A stretch of DNA of 64,000 bases from Bosea sp. 29B (GCF_902506165.1 NZ_LR733817.1:5299625-5363624); one strand, 5' to 3'. Shown: positions 39,541 to 49,064, numbered from the stretch's first letter. The notes: generated by a model not told the origin, from the sequence alone. Numbers and translations: made by a program.

Positions 39541-40629
39541 TCACCCGGTCGCGCAGACGCGCTTGAGCGCCTGCCATTCCGCATCGGTGAGGATAGGCGG
39601 CCCAGCCGTCTCCGGTGCCGCCCGCTTCATCCGCTCCAGCCTTTCGCTGCTGACGGGATGGCTGTCGATAATCGTCGTCTTGCCGCCGCTTCCGGTGATG
39701 CGGACCAGAAACTCCCCGAGCGGTGCCGGCGAGCGGCCGAGCCGCGTCATCGCCCTGATCGCGAAGTCGTCGGCAGCCGTCTCGGCCTCACGCGAATGCG
39801 AGGCGTCGAGCAATGTGTGCGATGCGAAGATCACGGCGCCGCTGCCGGTGATGTCGCCGAAGAGCAGTCCGAACAGGAAGGAGGTGCCACCAGTCCGGAT
39901 GACGCTGCGCAGTCCGTCGCGATGCTCGGCATGGCCGATCTCGTGCGCGATCACCCCGGCGATCTCGTCCGGATCGCGCGCCCGCTGCAGCAATCCCTCG
40001 AACAGATAGATCCGCCCGCCCGGCAAGGCGACTGCGTTCGGGATGGGTGAGGACAATACCTGCGCTTCGAGCGGGATGGCGCTGCCACCGGCGGCTTTCA
40101 GCGCATCCACCATCTTGGTGAAGGCGCGCTGACCTTCTGCGCCGGTGCAGTGCTTGCCACCCATCAGCGCCCGAATTTGCTTGTCGACGGCATCACCAAG
40201 GCGCTGTTCGACCGAGACCGGAACGATTGGAGCGAGCCGGTCGGCGATCAGCGGAATGCCGTAGAGCGTCATCAGTACGATGGATGCGGCAGCGGCAAGC
40301 GACCAGGCGACGATCCGCCAGGCTTGACCGCCGCCACGACCCTGATCGAGCGCGGTGCAGCGTGCCATCAGCAGGCGCTGGACCGCCTCGTCCTCGATCT
40401 CCAGCCGGGCTTGCGTCGCCGCCGCGACCGATGTCAGCCTCAGGCTGCGGCTGCCATCAACGCGCCTGATGTCGTCATAGCGCCAGGTCGCCAGCACGAT
40501 ATCGTGCTCGGTGATGTCGAGTTGCGCGTCGAGGCGCAGCTCGACCTGCCGTTTGCGGCTGGAAACCCCGTCATAATAGATGGCCGGATAGACGGCCGGG
40601 TGATCGCCATCGCTGATCGCACTCATCAC
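39541..40629 (-). CDS. M48 family metallopeptidase
   Basis: A 362-residue membrane-associated zinc protease. One membrane helix (about 108-128) separates a cytosolic N-terminal part from the catalytic domain. The zinc site GVIAHEIGHAEHRDGL lies near residue 225, with the third ligand Glu expected in SREAETAADDFAIRAM. PGGRIYLFEGLLQRARDPDE is the conserved strand before it. It resembles BepA/Oma1-like proteases without TPR repeats. It follows the YjgN-like gene by 17 bases on the same strand, and the two often occur together. Confidence 0.92.
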   Translation of the reverse strand: MMSAISDGDHPAVYPAIYYDGVSSRKRQVELRLDAQLDITEHDIVLATWRYDDIRRVDGSRSLRLTSVAAATQARLEIEDEAVQRLLMARCTALDQGRGGGQAWRIVAWSLAAAASIVLMTLYGIPLIADRLAPIVPVSVEQRLGDAVDKQIRALMGGKHCTGAEGQRAFTKMVDALKAAGGSAIPLEAQVLSSPIPNAVALPGGRIYLFEGLLQRARDPDEIAGVIAHEIGHAEHRDGLRSVIRTGGTSFLFGLLFGDITGSGAVIFASHTLLDASHSREAETAADDFAIRAMTRLGRSPAPLGEFLVRITGSGGKTTIIDSHPVSSERLERMKRAAPETAGPPILTDAEWQALKRVCATG

Positions 40630-40646
40630 AAGGCGGGACTCCGCAC

Positions 40647-41855
40647 TCAGAAGCCGGCGACGTCCAGCCCATCGGCAAGGCCTTCGCCGACCGCGCCGAC
40701 AGCCTCGCCCTGGCCAGTGACATCGCCGGCCGCTGACAGGTTGTGAACGACCGTGCTCTGCGCGACGAGCCTCCAGACATCTCGGTTGAGATAGAGTCGA
40801 ATGACTGTGCCGACGGCGAGGGCGGCGAGTAGATAGCCGATCACAAAGATCATCAGCATCGCCGGATGCTGCGATGCCGTGAGGAAGCGCTCCTGACTAT
40901 TGTCACCTGTCGCGATGAACGGGGAGACAAATAGGAACGCCCCTGTGCACCAGAGCGCGAATAGAAGCAGAAAAAGTGACGCCCAGCCGATCACTTTCCA
41001 GTAGCAGCCATTCAACCCGTCGGCTGCAAGGCTCGACTCGAAGCGGACCTCGCCGAAACGCAATCCTGACACCCACCAGCGCCATTCGATCGCTTTGAAG
41101 GCGGCGTACACAAAAGGCGACAGAACGGTGAAGAGCACAATCAGGATCAACGGCAGCAAGGCATCCGACCGGCTGGCCGTCTGCGCAAGGATCGGGGTGG
41201 CGAAGACGATCACCACGGCGAGCAATGCCGAGAGCCAGAGCCCCCAGGCGCGCTTGAAGAAGCCGCCGCCGGTGCCGTCGAAGCGCCCCTGCAGGCTGCC
41301 ATAGGCGGTATGGCGCATCTTGAAGCGTTCGAGCGCGGCCAGCCGCCAGGGCAGGGCCAGCCCGAGCGAGAGGATGACCAGCAGCCACCAGAGACCCGAG
41401 CGCCAGCTATAGCTCCAGCCCGAGCCGCCCATCGAGAAGCGCAGGCCGCGCCAGAGCGTGCGGGTCACGCGATAGCGACGCGCCCGGTAGCGGGCGAATT
41501 CGGTGAACAGGTAGAAGAAGACGATGAGCGGGAGGCTGGCGAAGGCCTGCAACCTCTCGGCTTCAAGGGCGATCAGGAAATAGGCGAGATAAACCGGCAC
41601 AAGGATCGCCAAGGCAATCAGGAAACCGATCAGCAGCTCCTTTGCCCGCCCTGTATACTCGGCCGGGTCGCCACCGACTGACGTATGAGACCAGAGATGG
41701 CGACGGATATCGGTCGCCAGCCAGAACCGGTAGAAGCCGAAGGTGACGAGCTCCAGCAGGGCGCCACGCGTCACGAGCTTGCGGAAAACCGGGCGTTCGC
41801 CCGAGAACGTGACCTGGTCGGCCGGCGAAGCCGGGTTGGCAACGACTTGATGCAT
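40647..41855 (-). CDS. YjgN/DUF898 family membrane protein
   Basis: A 402-residue protein with about eight membrane segments in two similar halves. The first half starts VTFSGERPVFRKLVTRGALLELVTFGFYRFWLATDIRRHLW and has YRVTRTLWRGLRFSMGGSGW. A second FDGTGGGFFKRAWGLWL copy begins near residue 190. This duplicated core defines DUF898. Function unknown. It heads a two-gene operon with the M48 protease, which suggests membrane protein quality control or transport. Confidence 0.9.
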   Translation of the reverse strand: MHQVVANPASPADQVTFSGERPVFRKLVTRGALLELVTFGFYRFWLATDIRRHLWSHTSVGGDPAEYTGRAKELLIGFLIALAILVPVYLAYFLIALEAERLQAFASLPLIVFFYLFTEFARYRARRYRVTRTLWRGLRFSMGGSGWSYSWRSGLWWLLVILSLGLALPWRLAALERFKMRHTAYGSLQGRFDGTGGGFFKRAWGLWLSALLAVVIVFATPILAQTASRSDALLPLILIVLFTVLSPFVYAAFKAIEWRWWVSGLRFGEVRFESSLAADGLNGCYWKVIGWASLFLLLFALWCTGAFLFVSPFIATGDNSQERFLTASQHPAMLMIFVIGYLLAALAVGTVIRLYLNRDVWRLVAQSTVVHNLSAAGDVTGQGEAVGAVGEGLADGLDVAGF

Positions 41856-41998
41856 CGTCCGTCACAGCTCCGGCGACAGAATCGGGCCGCTCGACGAACT
41901 GCCCCCCGCATCACCTTCGCTGACGACGTTGGGGCATGCAACCATGAGTTACATCCAGCCGCAATCTGAACGTCGCTGGCTCTGGAGCCAAAGCCGCG

Positions 41999-42430
41999 TT
42001 ACCCCGCACTCGGTGGCGTCAGTGCGAGCAGTTGCTGCCGTACCGCATCCGAGAACGGCTTTGCCTTGCGCGTCGCCTCGTCCATCTGGACCATCACCGT
42101 GATGCCGCTGGCGACGCAACGTTCGCCCTGGAAAATCGCCTGCTCAAGCCGGACGGAACTGCGGCCGACGGAGGCGACGCGTGTGCCGATCTCGACCTCG
42201 CCTGGCCAGAGCAGCTCCGCCCGGAAATCCATCTCCAGCCGGGCGATGACGAAGGCCGTCTCCGGCTCGACCAGCCGGCGGGTGCGATCATAGATCAGCT
42301 CGACGCGCCCGGTCTCCAGGAAGGTCGAGAACACCGCGTTGTTGATGTGGCCCTGGCGGTCGGTGTCGCCATAGCGCAGCTTGTCCTGCGCCCGCAGCGG
42401 GAAATCGGTGATGGCGAGTTCGTCCGGCAT
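41999..42430 (-). CDS. Acyl-CoA thioesterase, YbgC-like hot-dog fold
   Basis: A 143-residue 4HBT-type thioesterase. The active-site segment YGDTDRQGHINNAVFSTFLE near residues 21-40 carries the Asp/Gly/His/Asn pattern of the family. Length and the strand FVIARLEMDFRAEL fit. It hydrolyses a cytosolic acyl-CoA or aryl-CoA of unknown nature. The ATG at 42430 opens the conserved start. No operon partner; the GNAT gene is 75 bases upstream in the same direction. Confidence 0.88.
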   Translation of the reverse strand: MPDELAITDFPLRAQDKLRYGDTDRQGHINNAVFSTFLETGRVELIYDRTRRLVEPETAFVIARLEMDFRAELLWPGEVEIGTRVASVGRSSVRLEQAIFQGERCVASGITVMVQMDEATRKAKPFSDAVRQQLLALTPPSAG

Positions 42431-42505
42431 GGCAGGCCCCGTTCTGTGACGGAGCTTTCAAACGCGATCGGCCGGCGCGAAGCAAGTCGAGACGGGCGAG
42501 GGCCC

Positions 42506-42802
42506 TCAGGCCAGCACGTCGCGGTAGTCGGGATGGCGATGCGCCCAGGCGGCGACGAAGGAGCAGCGCGGCACCACGCGCCGCCCGCTGGCACGGGCGA
42601 TCTTGAAAATACCCTCGGCCAGCTGCGAGCCGATACCGCGCCCGTTGAACGCGGGCGGAACCTCGGTATGGGTCACGACAATCTGGTCGCCATCGCTGCG
42701 ATAGACAGCGAAGGCCTGGCCGCCCGGGAAATCGAGCTCGAAACGCCCGACATCGGGCCGTTCGACGACCTCGGCCCGGTCAGCTTCCACATGCTGCGTC
42801 AT
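42506..42802 (-). CDS. GNAT-like N-acetyltransferase (YjdJ type)
   Basis: A 98-residue minimal GNAT domain. The acetyl-CoA loop reads PPAFNGRGIGSQLAEGI at about 48-64. The C-terminal VVPRCSFVAAWAHRHPDYRDVL, with its conserved Cys and His, marks the small YjdJ/Gcn5-related subgroup. The acceptor is unknown. Confidence 0.87.
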   Translation of the reverse strand: MTQHVEADRAEVVERPDVGRFELDFPGGQAFAVYRSDGDQIVVTHTEVPPAFNGRGIGSQLAEGIFKIARASGRRVVPRCSFVAAWAHRHPDYRDVLA

Positions 42803-42927
42803 GCCTCGCCTCCGCTGACACCTTCGACCACAATGTGGGCGCGTCGCGACCGCTTGTCTTCGGTTGCGATCATGCGGAGGGCGAATGGCAGGGCTGCGGG
42901 CGAACCACAGCCCCCGCAGGGCCTAAG

Positions 42928-43146
42928 TCAGGACAGCCATTCCTGCTCGCGGCGGCGGGCTCGTTCGCCCTTGAGCTCGTCCTCCGCGCCGTGATCGACG
43001 GTCTCCTCGCTGCGATTGCGGAAGGTCCAGATCGCCTTTGCCGCCTCCCAGTGCTCGTGGTCGCGGCCTTCCGGCTGTCCTTCTTCCATCCAGAGCGCAT
43101 AGGCGATCTTGCGGATCTCGCGCTCGGCCTTGCCAGTATGACTCAT
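42928..43146 (-). CDS. DUF2934 domain protein
   Basis: A 72-residue protein. The DUF2934 pattern is visible: REIRKIAYALWMEEGQPEGR followed by DHEHWEAAKAIW. The rest is charged and probably disordered. Such proteins are common in rhizobia in several copies and have no known role; a nucleic-acid or protein-binding function has been guessed. The ATG at 43146 has AGGAGGACGAG upstream. Confidence 0.85.
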   Translation of the reverse strand: MSHTGKAEREIRKIAYALWMEEGQPEGRDHEHWEAAKAIWTFRNRSEETVDHGAEDELKGERARRREQEWLS

Positions 43147-43295
43147 CTCGTCCTCCTGGTTTCCTTGCGGTCGACAAGGAAACGACGGAACGCCATGGGG
43201 CGTTCCGCGCTTCCAGCGCCACTTTGCCACGGCAATATGGCGCTCGCATGAGCCCCTTCGGAGGCAGGTCACGGCTCCTTCGTGAGAGGCCGGCT

Positions 43296-43658
43296 TTATT
43301 CGGCGGCCGCCGCCGGAGCAGGGGCCGTCATCTGCTCGAAGCAGTCGAGAGTGCGCGCGGAATAGACCAGCGCCGCACCTGCATTCATCGCAATCGCGAC
43401 GCCGAGCGCCTCGGCGATCTCCTCGCGGCTGACCCCGGCCTTGATCGCCGCATCGACATGGCTCGTGATGCAGCCGTCGCAGCGCGTGGTGACGGCAACG
43501 GCGAGCGAGATCAATTCGCGCGTGCGGGCGTCCAGATGCGTGGTCTTGGCCGCCCCGCCGGCCAGCGCGACATAGCCGCGAAGCGCCTCCGGCGCAGCCT
43601 TGCCGAAATCGCCGACGCGGCCCTTCAGCTCGGTGCGATAAGTGGTCCAGTCCAGCAT
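43296..43658 (-). CDS. Carboxymuconolactone decarboxylase family (AhpD-like) protein
   Basis: A 120-residue all-helical protein. The redox motif AVTTRCDGCITSHVDAAIKAG has CxxC and a following His, as in AhpD alkylhydroperoxidases, near residues 55-62. LDARTRELISLAVAVTTRCD and EEIAEALGVAIAMNAGAALVY are conserved in the family. It probably acts as a thiol-dependent peroxidase in the cytosol. Single gene. Confidence 0.9.
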   Translation of the reverse strand: MLDWTTYRTELKGRVGDFGKAAPEALRGYVALAGGAAKTTHLDARTRELISLAVAVTTRCDGCITSHVDAAIKAGVSREEIAEALGVAIAMNAGAALVYSARTLDCFEQMTAPAPAAAAE

Positions 43659-43902
43659 GGCGCTGCCCTCCGTCGTGAAATCGGCCCGGTGATCGGCCGG
43701 CGACGATTGTTAGGCAGAGGGGCCGGTACGCGCCAGCCTCAGGCGGACATCGAAGAGCCGAGCGAACTTTGTGCTTCCGTCGTGAGATGGTGCCGGCGCT
43801 TGTTCTGGGCGGGTGGGCGCCATGCGAATGCTTGAAGAAAGCGAGCCAGACCCCAAATGCCGATGAAAGGGTGCCATCGCCTCCTGTGAAGCGGATCTCG
43901 CC

Positions 43903-44097
43903 ATGAACCAAGAGAAGCTGAAGCAATTCCGCAAGCAATCGATCGAAAAGGCCCTGCGTGCCGGACTCCCGGCCTATTTCCTCGACGAATGCGAGGATGA
44001 AGGGGTGATCCGGGTCAGGCCTGGCGGCGCAGCCGAGCGGATCGTCATCCTGCAGGGCCGGGCGCAGGTTCAGCCCTTCGAATGCCGGGCCTGCTGA
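43903..44097 (+). CDS. Small hypothetical protein
   Basis: A 64-residue charged protein that I do not recognise. The N-terminal half MNQEKLKQFRKQSIEKALRA is helical, then GLPAYFLDECEDEGVIRVRP and a C-terminal Cys pair (CRAC) follow. The amphipathic start looks genuine, and a hairpin terminator follows at 44145-44168. No ribosome site of note. It could be a small metal- or redox-active protein; no evidence beyond Cys. Confidence 0.5.
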   Translation: MNQEKLKQFRKQSIEKALRAGLPAYFLDECEDEGVIRVRPGGAAERIVILQGRAQVQPFECRAC

Positions 44098-44144
44098 GCG
44101 GCGAACCTCGATCGCCCAGCATCAAACCACTCGACAAGACAAAG

Positions 44145-44168
44145 AAGGCGGCGCCAGAGCGCCGCCTT
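44145..44168. terminator. Hairpin terminator near 44.15 kb
   Basis: AAGGCGGCG and CGCCGCCTT form a perfect 9-bp stem with a 6-base loop (CCAGAG), 48 bases behind the stop of the 64-residue ORF. On the minus strand CTTTGTCTT follows, so it would also stop transcription arriving from tRNA-Ser. Confidence 0.6.
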
Positions 44169-44370
44169 TACATTGTGCGGACAGGACTGCTCTTCGACAG
44201 CCAGACCGCGATCTCCGAAGGCTTCAGACTCGTGCTTCGCGTTTCCGGCCCTGCGGCAACAAAAGAGGCGGGCGCGTCGTGCTCCAAGAACAAATGGCGG
44301 AGAGCGAGGACGTGAGTCCGAACTCGGCCCGCGCGATCGATTGGCCGGCGGCATCGCGCAATGCAAAAGC

Positions 44371-44460
44371 TGGCGGAAGGGGTGGGATTCGAACCCACGG
44401 TGGGCTTGCACCCACGGCGGTTTTCAAGACCGCTGCCTTAAACCACTCGGCCACCCTTCC
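44371..44460 (-). tRNA. tRNA-Ser (TGA)
   Basis: The minus strand folds into a class II tRNA. The acceptor GGAAGGG pairs with CCCTTCC, with discriminator G and encoded CCA (44371-44373). The D-arm contains GAGTGGTTTAAGG. The anticodon stem GCGGT/ACCGC encloses CTTGAAA with anticodon TGA at 44424-44426. A long variable arm (GTGGGTGCAAGCCCAC-like) and the T-loop GTTCGAA complete it. The long variable arm and anticodon identify serine. Confidence 0.97.
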
Positions 44461-44857
44461 GGCGCCCCGTCATTGCCGTTCCTAGCCGATTTTTGCAAGC
44501 CGCATGCGGAGCGATCATGGCAATCTTTGCCCCGACTCCGGAGAATACGCGCATTTTCAAGAGGTTGCGGTGAAGCTCCGCCCATCTCGTCAAGCCGCGC
44601 CATGAAGCCCGCTCGGGCGTTGCGGCTGGGTCACGCTCCACCGAAAAATGGCGACGGAAAGGTGGCAGATTGACAGATGCCGCATTTCCGACACCTTTAT
44701 GCCCGCCCAAGGGCAGCGCTGGGTTTCCGTTGACGGTCATGCGTTCGCGCTGCCGCCGCTTAACGATCCCTTAATGGAATTGGTCGAAAACTGCGACCTT
44801 GCCACGATCGTGGCTTGGGCGGCGCAGCGTTTTCGGCGCGACGAACAGGAATGCGGC
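44461..44857. other. 396-base spacer before the RlpA gene
   Basis: No gene is recognised here. The frame of the downstream rlpA-like gene stays open for 70 codons upstream (an ATG at 44648), but those residues are not conserved as far as I can see and no ribosome site precedes that ATG. A perfect 14-base palindrome GCCACGATCGTGGC lies at 44801-44814, 44 bases before the chosen start. Promoters for rlpA and tRNA-Ser should lie in this stretch. Confidence 0.5.
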
Positions 44858-46027
44858 ATGATGCGAGGCACGAGCGCAGCGGCGGAGACCTCCTCTGTGG
44901 CAGAGTCCGGCGACGCCCCTCGTAGCTCTTCGTCCTCCCTGTCCACGGCGACCCGCCTCGGCTGCGTCGTACTGGCCGGCCTGTTTCTCGCCAATTGCGC
45001 CAACAACCAGGTCGCCCGCCGCGGCAAGTCGAAAGAGATCGGCGCCTTCCCGTCCTCGAAATATGGCCCCGCCAGCGCCCGCGTCGTCGAGGATGGCCAG
45101 CCGGTGCCCAAGGGCGGCGGCCGCGAGCTGATCGGCCGCAGCTATACCGTCGCCGGCAAGCGCTACACCCCTTACGAGAAGCCGGTCGGCTACACTGCTG
45201 TCGGCACCGCCTCCTGGTACGGCGAGGCCTTCCATGGCCGCCGCACCGCCAATGGCGAAGTCTATGATCGCATGAGCATCAGCGCCGCGCATCCGACGAT
45301 GCCGCTGCCGGCCTATGCCCGCGTCACCAACGTCACCAACAGCCGCTCGATCATCGTGCGCGTCAACGATCGTGGCCCGTTCCATGGCGGCCGTGTCATG
45401 GACGTCTCGCAGAAGACGGCCGATGCGCTCGCTTTCCGGCATCTCGGCACGGCGCGCGTCAAGATCGAGTATCTCGGCCAGGCCTCGCTCGCCGGCTCCG
45501 ACGACCAGATGCTGCTCGCCTCGCTGCGCACGGACGGCTCGGCGGCCTCGATCCCGGGCCAGAGCAGCCGCACCATGATCGCGAGCGCCGCATCTCAGGT
45601 CGATCTCGGCCGCTCTGCCGGGCCGGATCTCGACGACGAGGCCGCCAGGCCCGCTCCCGCTCCGACGCCGGTCCGCACTGAGCCTGCGCCGGTCGACGCG
45701 CAGCCCGTCATCCAGGCCTATGCTCCCGAGCAGCCGCGCACCATCGCTGTGCAGAGCCCGATTGTCGCCAGCGTCGCGACCTCGTCCTCCGCGGCAGGTG
45801 TCCCGATCAGCGGCGTCCGCCTGCCGCCGTCCCGGCCCTTCGATCTCGGTGCCGCCGGCCATGCCGGCAAGCCGGTCCTGGGCTTACGTCCGAATGTGAC
45901 GACGCCGCTGCCGGTGCCGCGCACCGCCAGCCTCCCTGCCGCCACCGAGAAGGCATCGGCCCTGCGTCTTGCCAAGGGCTCGCCGCTGTCCACCGGAGCT
46001 AAGCAGCAGCCGCTGGCGCGGAATTGA
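44858..46027 (+). CDS. rlpA: RlpA-family septal ring lytic transglycosylase/lipoprotein
   Basis: A 389-residue protein. A hydrophobic segment ends in GLFLANC (Cys near residue 47), a lipobox-like site although Asn at -1 is unusual, and the preceding polar stretch is long. The double-psi beta-barrel of RlpA spans about 110-205: GTASWYGEAFHGRRTANGE, SAAHPTMPLPAYARVTN, IIVRVNDRGPF and VMDVSQKTADAL. The C-terminal 180 residues are Pro/Ala-rich and of low complexity, with no SPOR domain seen. RlpA cleaves naked glycan strands at division sites. The D,D-carboxypeptidase gene follows 49 bases later. Confidence 0.85.
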   Translation: MMRGTSAAAETSSVAESGDAPRSSSSSLSTATRLGCVVLAGLFLANCANNQVARRGKSKEIGAFPSSKYGPASARVVEDGQPVPKGGGRELIGRSYTVAGKRYTPYEKPVGYTAVGTASWYGEAFHGRRTANGEVYDRMSISAAHPTMPLPAYARVTNVTNSRSIIVRVNDRGPFHGGRVMDVSQKTADALAFRHLGTARVKIEYLGQASLAGSDDQMLLASLRTDGSAASIPGQSSRTMIASAASQVDLGRSAGPDLDDEAARPAPAPTPVRTEPAPVDAQPVIQAYAPEQPRTIAVQSPIVASVATSSSAAGVPISGVRLPPSRPFDLGAAGHAGKPVLGLRPNVTTPLPVPRTASLPAATEKASALRLAKGSPLSTGAKQQPLARN

Positions 46028-46076
46028 TCCTGTCCCGGGCTTGACCGCCCGGACTGGCGCATCATCTGATCTCGAT

Positions 46077-47291
46077 ATGACGCAAGGTCGATCAGGGATG
46101 GCGCACGCCCGCTATTCGCCAGTCTCCGGCGGAATTCTCGCGGTGCTCGCCCTGCTGCTTGCGCTGGCTCCGGGGCTTGCCCGCGCGCAGGCGTTCCAGT
46201 CGGCCGCGCCCTACGCGATCCTGCTCGATTCCGCCAGCGGCGCCGTGCTCTATGAGAAGGCTGCCGACGAGCTGATGGTGCCGGCGAGCCTCGCCAAGCT
46301 CGCAACCGCGCTCGTCGCCTTCCAGGAGATCGCAGCCGGCAAGATGACGCTGGAGACCGAGATCTCGATCTCGGAGAACGCCTGGCGCAAGGGTGGCGGC
46401 GTCTCCGGCGGCTCGACCATGTTCGCCATCGTCAATAGCCGGGTAAAGCTCGGCGACATCCTGCAGGGCCTGATCGTTCACTCCGGCAACGATGCCGCGA
46501 TCGCGCTGGCCGAGGCGGTGGCGGGCGATGAGGCCAGCTTTGCGAGGATCATGACCGAGCGCGTCCACGCGCTTGGGCTGACCAAGTCGCAGTTCCGAAA
46601 CGCCACCGGCATGGCCGATCCGCAGCAGAAGGTGACGGCGCGCGAGCTCGCCTTCCTGGCCGACCACATCATCAAGACCTATCCGGAGCTCTACAGGATC
46701 TTCGGCCAGCGCGACTTCACCTGGAACAAGATCAAGCAGAGCAATCGCAATCCGCTGCTTGCCATGGATATCGGCGCCGACGGGCTCAAGACCGGCAATA
46801 TCGACGAGACCGGCTACGGCCTCGTCGGCTCGGCCGCGCAGAAGGGCCAACGGCTGATCGTCGTCGTCAACGGGCTGAAGAATGCGCGCGATCGTGCCAG
46901 CGAGGCCCGCAAGCTGCTCGAATGGGGCTTCCGCTCATTCGAGCAGCGCCAGGTCTTCGCCGAGGGCGAGACGATCGGCGAGGCCAGCGTCTTCGGTGGC
47001 GAGAAAGGGCGCATCGCGCTGAAGGCCAAAGGGCCCGTCAATTTGCTGGTGCCGCGCGGCAGCAGCGAACGCCTCGCAGCCCGCATCGTCTATCGCGGCC
47101 CGTTGCAGGCGCCGGTGGCAAAGGGAACGGAGATTGGCCGCCTGCTGGTCACGCGCGGGGAGATCAAGACGCTGGAGATCCCGCTCTATGCTGCCGAGTC
47201 GGTCGCAGCCGGCAGCCTGCAGCAGCGGGCGCTCGATGCGCTGATGGAGGCCGCGACCGGCTGGGTCCGCAAGGCCTGGAAGCGGAGCTGA
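46077..47291 (+). CDS. D-alanyl-D-alanine carboxypeptidase (PBP5/6 type)
   Basis: A 404-residue periplasmic penicillin-binding protein. The signal peptide ends near residue 38 (GLARAQ). The active-site triad is complete: SLAK (Ser71, Lys74) in VPASLAKL, SGN in VHSGNDAAIAL, and KTG in GLKTGNIDETG. The C-terminal PBP5-like domain follows (about 285-390). It trims the stem peptide of murein. Two ATGs are possible (46077, 46098); neither has a strong ribosome site, and I keep the upstream one. It ends 2 bases before the GTG of tmk, so both are in one operon. Confidence 0.93.
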   Translation: MTQGRSGMAHARYSPVSGGILAVLALLLALAPGLARAQAFQSAAPYAILLDSASGAVLYEKAADELMVPASLAKLATALVAFQEIAAGKMTLETEISISENAWRKGGGVSGGSTMFAIVNSRVKLGDILQGLIVHSGNDAAIALAEAVAGDEASFARIMTERVHALGLTKSQFRNATGMADPQQKVTARELAFLADHIIKTYPELYRIFGQRDFTWNKIKQSNRNPLLAMDIGADGLKTGNIDETGYGLVGSAAQKGQRLIVVVNGLKNARDRASEARKLLEWGFRSFEQRQVFAEGETIGEASVFGGEKGRIALKAKGPVNLLVPRGSSERLAARIVYRGPLQAPVAKGTEIGRLLVTRGEIKTLEIPLYAAESVAAGSLQQRALDALMEAATGWVRKAWKRS

Positions 47292-47293
47292 GC

Positions 47294-47971
47294 GTGGCCA
47301 AAACAAAGGTGCAGCCTGCGACCGGGCATTTCATCACGCTCGAAGGCGGGGAGGGGGCCGGCAAGTCGACCCTCGCCAAGGCGCTCGCGGCGCGGCTGGA
47401 GGCGCATGGGCTTATCGTCGAGCTGACACGCGAACCTGGCGGCTCGCCCAAGGCAGAACGCATCCGCGAGGCGCTGCTCGCTGGGCGGATCAAGCCCTAT
47501 GGCGCCTTCGCCGAGGCACTGATGTTCCAGGCTGCCCGCATCGACCATGTCGACAGCCGCATCAGGCCGGCGCTCCAGCGAGGAGCCTGGGTGATCTGCG
47601 ATCGCTTCATCGATTCGACCCGCGTCTATCAAGGCACTCTGGGCGAGATCGCCGCCGACAAGCTCGCAGCGCTGGAAGCGGTCGCAATCGCCGGCCTGAT
47701 GCCTGAGCTGACCTTCATGCTGGATCTCGCGCCCGAGACTGGGCTGGCGCGCGCGGCCCGCCGCCGGAAACCCGGCGAGGCAACAGACCGTTTCGAGAGC
47801 GAAACGATTTCCTTCCACCGCCGCTTGCGCCAGGGCTTCCTCGACATCGCCGCCGCCGAAACGCAGCGCTGCGTCGTGCTCGACGCCAGCCTTCCGCCGG
47901 AGACGCTGGCGGAAACCGCCTGGCAGGCGCTTTCCAGCCGGCTGCCCTTGCCGCAGATTGCGCCGGCATGA
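47294..47971 (+). CDS. tmk: Thymidylate kinase
   Basis: A 225-residue dTMP kinase. The P-loop GGEGAGKST is at about 18-26, the DR(Y/F) motif in ICDRFIDSTRVYQG near residue 98, and LTREPGGSP follows the substrate-binding strand. It starts with GTG at 47294, with GGAG 8 bases upstream. It overlaps holB by 4 bases. It makes dTDP for DNA synthesis. Confidence 0.96.
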   Translation: MAKTKVQPATGHFITLEGGEGAGKSTLAKALAARLEAHGLIVELTREPGGSPKAERIREALLAGRIKPYGAFAEALMFQAARIDHVDSRIRPALQRGAWVICDRFIDSTRVYQGTLGEIAADKLAALEAVAIAGLMPELTFMLDLAPETGLARAARRRKPGEATDRFESETISFHRRLRQGFLDIAAAETQRCVVLDASLPPETLAETAWQALSSRLPLPQIAPA

Positions 47972-49038
47972 TCGAATCGAGCAACGAACCCGACCGCCTG
48001 CCCAACGCGCCGCATCCGCGCGAGACGCTGGCGCTCATTGGCCATCAGCGCCAGGAGGAGGCTTTCCTGACGGCGCTGCGCTCCGGCCGCATGCACCATG
48101 GCTGGCTGCTCGGCGGGCCCGAGGGCGTCGGCAAGGCGAGCTTCGCCTATCGCGCCGCCCGCTTCATGCTTGCCGATGGCGATCCGCTGCGTCGCGCCGA
48201 AGCCGCCCGCGACCTCGCCGTGCCGGAAACGGACGGGGCCACCCGCAAGATCGCGGCGCAGTCACATCCCGACCTGCATCTGCTGCGGCGCATCGCCAAG
48301 CCGGACGGCAAGAGCTTCACCAGCAATATCCCGGTCGATCTCGTGCGCCGGATCATCGACCGCTTCGGCTCCAGCGCGGGCGAGGGCGGCTGGCGCGTCG
48401 CGATCGTCGATTCAGCCGAGGACCTCGACCGGCCAGGCGCTAACGCCCTGCTGAAATTGCTCGAGGAGCCGCCGCCGCGCTGCCTCTTCCTGATCGTCGC
48501 CCATGCGCCCGGCCGCGTCCTGCCGACGATCCGTTCGCGCTGCCGGCTGCTGTCCTTCGAGCCGCTCAGCGAGGACGACGTCGCCCAGGCCGGCGCGATC
48601 GCGCTGGAGCGCATGCGCCTGCCCTATGACGCCTCGGCGCTCGGCCGCGCCGCCACTCTGTCCGAAGGCTCGGTCAAGCGGACGCTGACCTATGTCGACC
48701 CGGAAACGCTGGCGCTGGTCGAAGCGGTAAGGGCGCGGCTCGACGCATTGCCCGCGGTCGACCTGACCGCGCTGCTGGCGCTCGGCGAGGATGTCGCGGG
48801 CAGGGCGGGCGAAGCCGATTTCGCGGTCATGATCGAGACCGTGCAGGGCTGGCTCGGCGCGCACCTCCATGCGCATGCCGCTGCCGGCCCGGCCCGGCTT
48901 GCGCCCCTCGCGGAGGTGTGGGAGAGACTTGCACGCGCCGCGAACGAGGTCGAAACCTACAATCTCGATCGCCGCCCCCTCGTCATGTCGCTGTTTCACG
49001 ATCTGTCGGAGGCGGTTTCCCGTTCGCGCGCGGCCTGA
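47968..49038 (+). CDS. holB: DNA polymerase III subunit delta'
   Basis: A 356-residue clamp-loader subunit. [20 protein letters not shown] (Walker A) lies near 47-66. [20 protein letters not shown] and [14 protein letters not shown], with the SRC motif, follow. The N-terminal [19 protein letters not shown] is the alphaproteobacterial HolB start. The zinc-knuckle Cys of enterobacterial delta' are absent, as usual in this class. It overlaps tmk by 4 bases (ATGA) and precedes metG by 26 bases. Confidence 0.93.
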   Translation: MIESSNEPDRLPNAPHPRETLALIGHQRQEEAFLTALRSGRMHHGWLLGGPEGVGKASFAYRAARFMLADGDPLRRAEAARDLAVPETDGATRKIAAQSHPDLHLLRRIAKPDGKSFTSNIPVDLVRRIIDRFGSSAGEGGWRVAIVDSAEDLDRPGANALLKLLEEPPPRCLFLIVAHAPGRVLPTIRSRCRLLSFEPLSEDDVAQAGAIALERMRLPYDASALGRAATLSEGSVKRTLTYVDPETLALVEAVRARLDALPAVDLTALLALGEDVAGRAGEADFAVMIETVQGWLGAHLHAHAAAGPARLAPLAEVWERLARAANEVETYNLDRRPLVMSLFHDLSEAVSRSRAA

Positions 49039-49064
49039 AACCAGTTGAAACGACCGGACAGACC

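Noticed and set aside
42894..42919. Hairpin CTGCGGG/CCCGCAG below the DUF2934 gene
   Set aside because: A 7-bp stem with a 12-base loop and no T-run; not enough for a terminator.
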